The notes below the pieces were generated by a model. The model did not search any database and was not told the origin of the DNA. It saw only the letters and a program-made list of their open reading frames with translations. DNA of 22,466 nt from NCBI GenBank assembly GCA_030141585.1, contig JAQIFP010000040.1, positions 22,972 to 45,437 of the forward strand, in the 5' to 3' direction. Positions 1 to 9,641 of this stretch are shown piece after piece. Source of the stretch: Ophryocystis elektroscirrha (Eukaryota > Apicomplexa > Conoidasida > Neogregarinorida > Ophryocystidae). Every line of letters starts with the position of its first letter. Within the stretch, counting starts at the first letter, position 1. A program made the position numbers and the translations under genes.

Positions 1-74
1 TTTTTTTAATAATCGTCTTACTATAATTATTTTATAAAAATTTTTTTTATAAATTTTTTTTTTTTTATACTCAC

Positions 75-2382
75 AGTAAGTGCTACATCAGTGGCAGGTA
101 AATTTCGTATCTCTGCCGGTATAACCATGCGGCTAGCAATCATGGCTCCTTCGGATAAATGACCACCGCCTAGTTCTTCAATAGGTGAAAAAGAACATTT
201 TTCAGGGGTTTTTCGGGAACAATTGCGCCCCACGACACCAAGAGCGACGGTTGAAGCAATACTTGGCTCGAAATTATTTCTTTCCGTAGCATTTTCTTTT
301 ACTAAAAGGCTTATTGGTATAAACACTCGATCTTTCAAGTTTTTCCCGATTCCGTCTAATTGTTTGATTAAGGGAGAGACATTAGCATTTGCCACAAACT
401 CCTTTGGGCCAATGCCACTTTTATACATCAATATTGGAGTCAAAACAGCGCCTGCTGAAGAAACGATGATTCCTTTTGAATTTACGCAAATTCTGTACTG
501 CCGACTCCCAATAGCTACAATTCTTTAAATTTGAATACAACTTACGTATTTTAGTATTATATGGTTTCTTAGTATCTCTATGCGATTTAAAGTGAAACAA
601 AAATCCCAAAACATTTTTAAAATGCTGTGTTATGCGATAACTCTCATTCGAGCTTTTTGCTATTATGGGAGCTATGTCCTCTGGAAGCGTCTCTTGAAGT
701 AATACACATGTCGCTCGAATTTGTCCGTTGTTTATGGGGATAGTTTCAATTTTATGGACAGTATGATTTAGCAATACAGTTAATGTAGGAGGAGGGTCAA
801 TTAAAGCATGATCAGCGGCAAAACGGGAAAAATTTTGTTTCGAGTTAAATAACGAGTACGTGCTCCAAGTATCATTGGGTAGTAGAGGAATACTGTAACT
901 TATATTCTTGTTTTTGAATACTGCAAAAAAACAATTATTATAAGAAATATAATTCGTATAATCATTTTTTTCTTTATAGACAAAAGATTATTGCAATGAA
1001 TATAATTTGAATAATTGTTATACATTATTATATTTAACATATTATACTGTATTATTATCTCTATATATATATATATATAAATTATTATAATAATAAACTA
1101 TATATTACTATAATATATGTATGTATATACATATGTATATATATATATATATTTATTATATAGTGTATATTTATTATCTATATATGTATGTATAATAACA
1201 ATACACTATAAAATATTGTATTATTTATAATATAATATATTTATAGATATATATATATATATGTGTACATATACATGTATATATATAGTATATAGTGTAT
1301 TGTTATTATCTATATATGTATATATATATATATATATATTTAAATAAAAAAAATAATAATACACTATATACTGCTATAATATATGTATGTCTGTATATAT
1401 ATATATGTTATAAAGATAATAATAATACACTATTGAGTACTATAATATAAGTATGTATATACATATATATATATATATATATTATAAGATAATAACAAAA
1501 CATTATATTATAATGTATTATATTATATGTGTTTATATGTATTTATAAAAATGATAATAATGATGATAATATACTATATTATATAATATTATTGATTATA
1601 ACATATATATATATATAGATTTAAATAAAGATAATAATAGTAATTTACTGTATACTGCTATAATGTTTGTATATACATATACACATATATATAGATAATA
1701 TCGATACATATATACTATATATATACAATATATATATACTATATATATACTATATATACATATATATATCTATAAAAATAATAACAATACACTATATTAT
1801 ATTATATTATATAACTTTCTACTATATTATATTATATTTTATAATTTTATACTATATTATATTATATTATAACTTATATATAAATTTAGATAATTATTTA
1901 TACATTTTAACTGCACTTTATATATAATTAACATATGTAAAATATTATTTCTTATATAGTGGTATTATAATATCATCTTACACTCCTGGAGTTTATTTCT
2001 CCATACAGTAGAAAATCCGTAGGATTGAGGCCAAGGAAAAGCAAATGTTTTTACTGCCCAATCAAGCGCCTTGAAGCACGTTATACGAGCGTAATAATAC
2101 CTCATTAAATTTAGTTATATTGTAATAAACATTTGGAAGCTTATTTAAACTTTCAAAGTAGTCATTTGTCTCTGCTATAGCTATTCCCATATTTATTCCG
2201 GTCCCACCAGACAATACTGAAGCCACGTGTGAACGTATGCCTTCCTCGGTTATTATTAATTGTGAAACTTTAGGATTATTTATCACCCATCCTAGACATA
2301 AAAACAATTTATTTTTATATATATTTATATAATTTATACATTCAGTTGCATAATAACTAATATATAATATAAAAATCTTTTT

Positions 2383-2419
<37 letters not shown>

Positions 2420-3287
2420 CAAATAAATTACTAATAAATACTATAATATATAATATAATATAGATAATTTATCAATTATATAATATTAATAAATTATTAA
2501 TTATATAATAAATAAATTGTTATTTATATAATATAAATAATTTATTAATTATATAATATATATAATTTATTAATCATATAATATATATTATATATTAATT
2601 ATATAATATTAATAAATTTTTGAATTATATCATTAACAACCTATTAATTATATAATATAAATAATTTATTAACTATATAATATATATAAATTAATAATTA
2701 TATAGTAAAATAGTTGTTATTTATATAATATAAATAATTTATTATGTAATATGTTTAACTTATTAATCATATAATATATGTATATTATTTTTTATATAAT
2801 AAATAGGTTATAATTATAATATATAAATAAATTATCAATTAAATAATATAAATAAATCATTAAGTAAAATATACACATATATATATATATATGTTTTTCT
2901 TAGAATAGAGATGTATGAAAATTATGAGTATTTTATCTTAATTTATGAATATGGGTATATCTATTATATTATTATAGTATTGTTATATTAAATATATCAG
3001 AGAGTTAGTTATAGAGAACCTGTTCCATTAAGTCCAAGAGTGTCCGGAGAAGCGTGCCTAGATTCTCCTCTTTCTATTAAAAGTACAGTTTTGTTAGCTT
3101 CTGCAAGAGTTCGAGCTAAAGGACAACCACTAGCGCCTCCTCCTACAATAATGGCATCATATTGTGTATTAAAAATCGCATCAGTAATTTTAGTGAAAAC
3201 AAAAGGTTCATTTTCGCTAGGAGGTGTTCCTGGCTGAGTGAAGCAAAACCGAATGAAGAAAATAAGAAAAAGCATTATTGAGCCCAT
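75..3287 (-). CDS. Secreted GMC (glucose-methanol-choline) oxidoreductase, HOTHEAD-like; C-terminus beyond left edge
   Basis: FAD-dependent oxidoreductase, probably acting on an alcohol or cyanohydrin-type substrate in the secretory pathway or outside the cell; the substrate cannot be read from sequence. Exons: 3287-3020, 2291-2101, 2069-1982, 920-546, 514-75 (454 residues so far). Residues 1-18 form a hydrophobic signal peptide (MGSIMLFLIFFIRFCFTQ). The FAD-binding Rossmann fold starts at residue 43 (YDAIIVGGGASGCPLA), with the ribose-binding acid in IERG at 72. The second exon holds VLSGGTGIN, a variant of GMC signature 1; the last exon has GAVLTPILMYKSGIG, matching signature 2. From memory, the fit to plant HOTHEAD-type proteins is good along the whole length. 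The last visible exon ends at a GTGAGT donor at 74, so the C-terminal catalytic His region is off-window. Introns are 31, 31, 728 and 1061 nt. The start ATG is in an AAAATGG context directly before the signal peptide, 173 bp from the upstream gene's stop. The first donor is GTTCTC, which is unusual. Confidence 0.9.
1020..1925. repeat. TATA/ATT low-complexity tract inside a 1061-nt GMC-gene intron
   Basis: Nearly pure A/T sequence with many (TA)n blocks and recurring TATAGTGTATTATTATC-like and ACACTATA words, and a run of TACTATATTATAT units at about 1785-1870. It fills most of the intron between the splice sites at 921 and 1981. The frame open here encodes only Tyr/Ile and is not a gene. Confidence 0.85.
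2388..2890. repeat. (AT)n block and degenerate ATTATATAATATAAAT array in a GMC-gene intron
   Basis: A perfect (AT)n block of about 30 nt at 2388-2417 is followed to about 2860 by diverged tandem copies of a roughly 25-30 bp unit built on TTATTAATTATATAATATA. It lies wholly inside the 728-nt intron 2292-3019. Confidence 0.75.
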
Positions 3288-3460
3288 TTTGCTCTTAATT
3301 TTTGCAGAAGTAATATTCGCGTGACATACATAGAATAAAATAATACATTTTAGTTTGTATAAAAATATAGAAAAATTATATAAACAATTCTTAATAAAAA
3401 AAAAAAAAAAACCTCTACATAAAACAATAAATTTATTACTAATAATAAAATTATTTAACA
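3288..3460. other. Short spacer between two minus-strand genes
   Basis: This 173-bp spacer must hold the 3' UTR of the coiled-coil gene and the promoter and 5' UTR of the GMC gene. It is AT-rich with an A14-15 run near 3400. No recognisable promoter element stands out from the background. Confidence 0.6.
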
Positions 3461-3810
3461 TTAATCCACTACAAGCTCTTCACGATAATCTGAAGATTTT
3501 GAAGGCCAAAAACACGCTGTTGCATAGCCAACTGGCGATACTTTTTCTGTAGTGACCTTTTCACCATTCATAGAATGATTTAACTTTTCAGAAAAAAAAT
3601 AAGATTCATCAACCTGCTGACAATAAATCATTTTTCAAAATTATATACATTATTTCAAAAAAATATTGAACAATTAACAATATCGACTGTACACACACAA
3701 ATTTATACACGTATATATATATATATATATATATGTAAATGTATTTACATTTTTGTATATATTCATGTATATAAATATATACAAGTATTTATAAATAAAT
3801 ATATATATAA

Positions 3811-3842
<32 letters not shown>

Positions 3843-6800
3843 CGTACCTAAATTTATATATACATTTTTTTATGTATATGTATATATAACTATATTTACA
3901 TATATATATATTTTATGACCCTTATATATATTGTTATAATATTAATAGAAAATTAATTAATTTATTGATTAATTTGAAATTAATCAACAAGTAATAATGG
4001 AATGCAACTTATAAACTATAATAACTGTTACCTTTGAATTGTGCGGCTTGACTTGACTGCCATTAAGTTCTTCTGATTGGATTATGCGCAAGTGCTAAAA
4101 TTACCTAGCGTCAAGAACTTTTTAAGCATTTTGTCATTCATTTGAGTTGTAGTAAGTTCTTTTTTTTGGAAATATCGCACCAAATTCTTTAATCTTCATT
4201 AATTAATTATTTTTTTTAAATGAAATTACCGAATAATTTTTCTTCTATAGTGCCTTTTTATTTGTTCAAGAAATTCAGCAACGCGAGATTGTATTACACT
4301 AAAAAAAAAAAAAAAAATAAAGACATATCATAATAAATTATTAATTATAATTAATATAATTATAAATATTTATATATAGACAACTTTCGCTACAGTAACT
4401 TTAGCATATTACCTTTCTATTTCACTGTCATTTTGCGGTTGTTTTTGTGAATACTCTAACTGATTGTGTAAATCTTCTTCTTTTGCAAGCACCATCATGT
4501 ATTTTTTTTTTAATTCCTATAAATTATATATGGAACTTAACTTACTGAGTTTTTTTGGTGTAAAAAGTGGTTTTCTTCTTCCACACTTTTAAGACTGTCA
4601 TGCATATTTTTTAATTGGGACTTAAGCATTTTTATGGAATCACGATATTCTATTATAGACTTTTCTAGAGACTCGGCTTGTTTTATTACAGCGCTTTCTT
4701 TATCAACAGCCTGCAAATAAAACCATGGTTAAAAAACATTATAAATACAGGCATATGTGTTTTGTTACACAAAAAAAAAAGCATTCAATACTTTTTTTTA
4801 TTACATTGAATTTTATGTTTTTTCAAGAATTTTTTTTTTTTATTTAGCTCATTAAATAAAGTTAAGGACAGTTCTATTGTATTACCTTTAATCTAGCTGA
4901 GTATTGTTTGATTATTGCTTTTTGGTTTTTCATTTCCGCTCTAAAATCTTCCAAAATAATTTCATTTTTTTTTATTTCCAGCTTTAGTTCAGCCTCTTTT
5001 TCATTATATTTTTTTGACCACTCATTATTACAGGTTTCTAAATTTCTTGCATAAGATTTAATTTGCTCTTCAAGCTTTTTAATATATTCCTAAAAAAAAA
5101 ATCATTAATTAATGGTTATATATACATAAATAACTACTTTTTAATATAAAGTTATACACATAATAAAAAGGGTTTATTGTACACTTAATTTATATAATAA
5201 TTATTTGCAAATAGACATATTATTAATAAATAAATATATATATGTATATATATTATCAATTATATATATATAATATATTATATATATTATTAATATATAA
5301 TATTTATATATAATATATTATATATATTATTAATATATAATATTTATATATATTATTTATAAATATTATTTATATATATTATTTATATATATTATTTATA
5401 TATATTATTTATATATATTATTTATATATATTATTTATATATATTAATAACTTATTTAAATAAATTCATATTAAATTGCGATATATATAATAGTATGAAT
5501 ATTACACGTGCACGACTACACTCTTCTTGATTGGCTTTAAGTTGAGTTTCCAAAGATGCAGCTTTTTCTTGGATTTTGTATTTTTGCTTCAATAAAGTTT
5601 CATTTGTTTCTTTAAAACCATTTAAACAATTTTGTGTATCAATTAAAACATCTTTTACGATAGACATAACTTGATCGTTGAACTCATTTCCCAAAGAGTC
5701 TACCAAATTAGGATCTAAAACAGTTTCTATGTCCAAGTCTTTTTTCGTGTCTATAGTAGTGTCGCAAGCCTGATTAATGTTTTTAGTAAAAACTTAAATA
5801 TATAACTAAGTTATTTATGATTACAATTTATATTGCTAGTATTACTGTATAAATGTATATATGTATATATGCATTTAATATATCGTTATATTTATATAAT
5901 GCATATTTATACATATATATACATTACAAGTGTATACATATATATAAATATATATATATATATATACATACACTTATGAATCAACACATAAATATATATA
6001 TGCACTACATATATGAGAATTATTTATATAAACAATATTTCTCAAATATACAAGCACTACATATATAATCCTTACATATATAAGCCTTACATATATAAGC
6101 CTTGCATATATAAGCCTTACATATATAAGCCTTACATATATAAGCTCTACATATATAAGCATTGCATATATAAGCATAACGCATATATTCAAATATGATA
6201 CTGCATATATACATAATATATAATTATATATATTAGACACTACAAATAAAAATACTATATATTTATGTAACAGTGTATATATATATATATATATATATAT
6301 TATACTATATATATTATTTATATATGTATATATATATAAATATGCTGATTTATTGAATCTATTATAAAACTAACTTTATCGTCATTTTCAGACTTCTTGC
6401 TAAATACAGGCGTCAATTGATTATATTGGCTTTCTATGGGACTGGCTTCAACGCTGTTATCAAAGGGAGTTTTACATGAAGAATCAAGTTTACTAAGGTC
6501 ATCCATAAAACTTTGAAATAAAGCTGAAGTATTTGCAGTTGGGTCTTTGAAATACTGCAATTCTGACTCGTATCTGGAAGTATTCAAAGCATCCGCAGAT
6601 AATTGTGCGGTACAGTCATTATCTGGTAGTGTTTGCATTTTATTGTCAACGGAGTTGTTCGAAGATACCTCGCTAGAAGAATTTTGAGGATTTTGAATTG
6701 GAGACTGAGATCTTTCTCGAGAGTTGTACGAGTGTGAAGATACGGATTTATTTGAGGACAAAGCTAATAAAGGAGAATCATAATCAGAGTTTTCTTTGTT

Positions 6801-7019
6801 GTCACTTGATGAAGCATTACTTTCCGAACTAGGTTTTATCATAGTTCGATCAATAAATTTTTTTTTTACTGATCCAGAACTGACTGAAGATTCATCATTA
6901 TCTGATTCTACCGTTGGGATCCTTTGACGAGATATAGGTCTAGGAGTAGATATTTCTTGTGTTATCTCAGAAATTTTAGGTGACTGAGTATTATAATTAC
7001 AAGACATATACGCTGTCAT
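3461..7019 (-). CDS. Ser-rich, C-terminal coiled-coil protein (possibly TACC-like), 578 aa
   Basis: Nine exons close in phase: 7019-6375, 5769-5506, 5089-4886, 4710-4546, 4516-4413, 4298-4230, 4193-4105, 4072-4032, 3616-3461. Residues 1-215 are acidic, Ser/Asn-rich and probably disordered (runs such as DESSVSSGSVKKKF and the motif NKENSDYDSP). About residues 230-520 are heptad-rich Glu/Lys coiled coil (KLEEQIKSYARNLE, KMLKSQLKNMHDSLK, VAEFLEQIKRHYRRK). The tail is short and ends EELVVD. The stretch around residues 355-425, with the pattern NQKAIIKQYS then EKSIIEYRDSIK, loosely recalls the TACC domain of centrosomal/microtubule proteins; this is a guess. Disordered head plus long coiled-coil tail suits a cytoskeletal or scaffold protein. 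Three introns are 29-36 nt, the others 114-605 nt; the first intron carries a 15-bp minisatellite. The terminal acceptor is a tandem CAGCAG, so one Gln may be optional. The start is the first in-frame ATG; a second ATG lies four codons on. Confidence 0.82.
3700..3945. repeat. TATA microsatellites in last intron of the coiled-coil gene
   Basis: Several (TA)n blocks (about 3713-3735, 3800-3842, 3898-3912) separated by ATGTAAATGTATTTACAT-like stretches, within the 415-nt intron 3617-4031. Confidence 0.75.
5271..5350. repeat. Perfect 40-bp tandem duplication
   Basis: Bases 5271-5310 and 5311-5350 are identical over all 40 positions (unit beginning TAATATATTATATATATTAT). It lies inside the 416-nt intron 5090-5505 of the coiled-coil gene. 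Confidence 0.9.
5355..5445. repeat. 13-bp tandem array, unit TTATTTATATATA
   Basis: About six to seven near-perfect copies of TTATTTATATATA directly follow the 40-bp duplication in the same intron. The first copy is altered by an extra AAA. Confidence 0.85.
6058..6177. repeat. 15-bp minisatellite, 8 copies, consensus TACATATATAAGCCT
   Basis: Eight contiguous 15-bp units starting at 6058, 6073, 6088, 6103, 6118, 6133, 6148 and 6163. Units 2, 3 and 5 are identical; units 4 and 8 begin TGC, and the last three change the final CCT to CTC or CAT. Because 15 is a multiple of three, frames on both strands stay open through it (YIYKP-type repeat), but it lies in the first intron of the coiled-coil gene and is not coding. 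Confidence 0.93.
6210..6350. repeat. TATA microsatellite near the 5' splice site of the coiled-coil gene's first intron
   Basis: (TA)n block at about 6277-6300 plus TATTTATATATGTATATATATA repeats, ending about 25 bp from the donor at 6374. Confidence 0.7.
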
Positions 7020-7580
7020 AATAATTAATTTTATGAACTTTATTCACTTTTACACATTTTTTACATTTTTTGCAATATTTTAGGAAAACAACCAATTCAT
7101 TAGTTGTTTGTATATAAATCTCGAAGGTTCAAATTATACACTTTTCAGGATATGTGGATTTATTTAATAGTTTATCATATAAATAATTATACTTTATTCC
7201 TTATTTTTAAATTTTTAATATTTTTTTGTATGCAGAATTTTCAATGTGCTTTTAGATCAAATAAATGTAATAGATATTTAATATAATAACTTTATAAAAA
7301 AAAATATTAGTAGAATTTGTGCCCCCACGCTGATAAATAATTCATATGAGATACTATCTTTCAAAAATGAAAAGTTAAATAACTGCTCTTTGTATTTCTA
7401 ATAAATACCTTTTAACTCCCTCATACGTATAATAATATTAATATTTAGAAATTATTTGTTTTTTTTTCAATTAAAAAAAACTTATTTGGGTTTGTAAGTA
7501 CCAGTCTTATTTATGTGTAACTTGAAGTGCACTGATTGTGTTATTTAAAAAATCAGCAGTGCCACTCTGACGGGACTATA
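7020..7580. other. Divergent intergenic region between the coiled-coil gene and PPME1
   Basis: A 561-bp head-to-head spacer that must carry both promoters. It is not microsatellite-rich, unlike the introns. The only non-AT patch is GTGCCCCCACGC at about 7319. I see no ORF with coding character, no tRNA and no recognisable snRNA. A short unseen 5' exon of PPME1 could lie here. Confidence 0.55.
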
Positions 7581-7961
7581 ATGCAATGGGAAGATTATTT
7601 CGATGATTTGTTATGGTTTAAGACTAATGAAACAGACGTAATTATACAAGATTATGATCGTGTTAATAGGAGTTTCCCGTATACGTAGCAGGAAATATTT
7701 CAAACAATATTTTAGTTTGTTTCCATGGTTGCGGTCAAACTAGTCTTAGCTGGTGTTTACTTACTGTAATTATAACAATTAAAAATTTTGACGTGACTTG
7801 TATATATATAGTTGTTCTATTTATTAATAAATGGTTTTTATTATTTTAAGATATTATTTGTAATATAAATACCACGTGATATAATAATTGAGTACTTAAA
7901 ATTTAATATATAAACTTGTATAATTAAATATACTATTTCCCGTATTTATAAATAATTATAA

Positions 7962-8013
<52 letters not shown>

Positions 8014-9232
8014 TATATTTATTAACAATAAATTTCTAATAGTACTTTTTTTTTTTAATTAAAATATACAAGATTATTTATATTAAACAATTTATGTATC
8101 AATAATATAAGGTTCAAGTATTTTATATGTTCACAAAAACCATAACTCTTTCAATAAATATATAAATTACCTACTTAAATAACAAGAGTTTTAGAGAAAT
8201 TTATTTCATAGGGATTATTAAAAAGCCATTTTTACGTAGTTGCTTTTGATTTAAGAGGACATGGTAAAAGTGTAATTTGTAATTATTAATATAGGATTAA
8301 ACAAATGCAGAAATAAGTCTGATCTTGCTATCGAAATTCTTTTAAGTGATTGCACTATATTACTTGAAAAAGTAATTTATTAAAATAAAACGTTTGTTAG
8401 ATATTAAATTATGTTATTTCCCAAAGAAAATTGCTTCCTGATCTTAAACATCCCCAATGGAAAACATTCAAAGATAAAATGTTATATGAAGCACGAGGAG
8501 GGGATCCATTAATGATTTTCATGGGACATAGGTAATTTTTTTCAATTTTTGAATAATTTTATTTTTAGTCTAGGGGGGGCGTTAGCTATTAAACTTGCTA
8601 TACAAAATAAAAAAAATTATTTGCATGGATTAATTATTTTAGATGCTTCTGAAGGTTAATTAAACTGAAAATAGTTATGTTTATGTTGATAGAGACCAGT
8701 TTGAGTGCTATACCAGTAATGCAAAAATTTACACACAGTATTCCTCAAAGTTTTGAGTCTCAGGAAAAAGCTATAGATTGGGCATTAAAGCATTGTAAAC
8801 TTCATTTCTGATAATATTATACAGTATTAAGAAATAGAGTAAGTGCAGCTATTTCAATTCCTTCACAATTATACTTAAGTGGCAATATTTGGTATTGACT
8901 TATGTTTTATAGCGCGTACCATAGGAAGTGGCGTATGCCTCTAAGTGAAACTGCATCTTATTGGGAAGAATGGTTCAAGGGAATATCACAACAATTCTTG
9001 GATTCAAATGTTAATACTGGAGGAAAATTGCTGATTCTTAGTGGTTACGAAATATTAGATAAAGTTCTGATGATTGGCCATATGCAAGGAAAATTTGAGT
9101 TACAGCTTATACAAAACGCCAAGCATGTATTAGAGGTATATATGTGTCCACCAAAATAAACATACTTAGGAGGATCATCCTGAGCAAATAGCTAAATATG
9201 TCTTAAATTTTGCTCGAAAATATAACCTTTGA
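7581..9232 (+). CDS. PPME1: Protein phosphatase methylesterase 1 (PP2A methylesterase), 313 aa
   Basis: Alpha/beta hydrolase that removes the methyl ester from the C-terminal Leu of the PP2A catalytic subunit, affecting phosphatase holoenzyme assembly. Exons: 7581-7637, 7670-7765, 8212-8263, 8295-8371, 8401-8531, 8569-8654, 8693-8794, 8825-8891, 8925-9135, 9170-9232. Landmarks match the family: start MQWEDYFDD; oxyanion region CFHGCGQTSLSW; AFDLRGHG; nucleophile elbow GHSLGG with Ser138; LIILDASE with Asp163; YWEEWFKGISQQF; LDKVLMIGHMQGKFELQL; and KHVLEED with catalytic His290. The triad is therefore complete. The protein is shorter than human PPME1 (386 aa): the N-terminal leader and the acidic loop are absent, but about 28 extra residues precede the nucleophile strand. 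Eight introns are 29-38 nt and one is 446 nt. Exon 9 may instead start at 8913 (21-nt intron, four extra residues). Without splicing the locus looks like a broken pseudogene. Confidence 0.93.
7955..8020. repeat. TATA microsatellite in the only long PPME1 intron
   Basis: (TA)n with ATGTATATA interruptions inside the 446-nt intron 7766-8211. Confidence 0.75.
8892..8924 (+). other. PPME1 mini-intron with two usable 3' splice sites (21 or 33 nt)
   Basis: The donor GTATTG is at 8892. Acceptors TATAG at 8912 and CATAG at 8924 are 12 bp apart, so both keep the reading frame; the shorter choice adds four residues (product CAYHRKW instead of WKW). The 33-nt form fits the size of the other introns; the 21-nt form would be exceptionally short. 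Confidence 0.6.
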
Positions 9233-9641
9233 TAGCCATTTATACTATAAATCAATTCATGTTTGCGAAATAATTTATTTTACCAAATAATTACATATAT
9301 AAATACTTCATATGTCGGGTGTTCATTTTTATTAACAAGTTAAATTTTGATAATATGTTTATAGCAAACAAATGCGGTTAATAGCTATAAGGTATACTAC
9401 ACAGATTGAAAGCGTATTTACACAATAATAAGGGTAACTTATTTTATAATATAATATAATATAAATAATATCAAACGTTCAAAGTATAAAAGTATAATTT
9501 TATTGTATCAATACAATAATTAAATGAATATGTATATATAAAGTATTTTTATAAATTGAATACTAAAAACCTCTTAGTTTTCTGTTTAATTAGGCCCGTT
9601 TTCTTTTAATAAATTTTAAAAGCTTAAATTAGCCTTGGAAG
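9233..9641. other. Spacer between PPME1 and U1-70K
   Basis: Holds the PPME1 3' UTR and the U1-70K promoter. It is AT-rich with a TATAATATAATATAATATAAA stretch near 9444. No ORF or RNA gene is recognised. A TTTAATTAGG near 9587 could be a 5'-UTR splice acceptor, but nothing decides it. Confidence 0.5.

Noticed and set aside
223..528. Plus-strand open frame opposite the GMC gene
   Set aside because: Antisense shadow; the minus strand carries a clear GMC signature and proper splice sites.
1667..1927. Open frame of 86 codons, plus strand
   Set aside because: Composed almost only of Tyr, Ile and Leu from TATA repeats inside an intron of the GMC gene.
2062..2100. Apparent +1 frameshift in the GMC gene after NITKFNE
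   Set aside because: A 31-nt intron at 2070-2100 (GTATTA...CAAG) restores the frame exactly, so neither a 10-nt intron nor a frameshift is needed.
6058..6177. CRISPR-like array
   Set aside because: Units are contiguous 15-mers without spacers, inside a eukaryotic intron.
5853..6240. Several overlapping open frames on both strands
   Set aside because: They are produced by the 15-bp minisatellite and TATA repeats in an intron; no coding composition.
7105..7145. GGTTCAAATT resembling a tRNA T-loop
   Set aside because: No matching T-stem, acceptor stem or A/B-box spacing around it.
7104..7286. 60-codon plus-strand open frame upstream of PPME1
   Set aside because: Phe/Ile/Tyr-rich with no coding character or splice continuity to PPME1.
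7581..9232. PPME1 as a pseudogene with many stops and frameshifts
   Set aside because: Nine GT-AG introns remove every interruption and yield a full catalytic triad and all family motifs.
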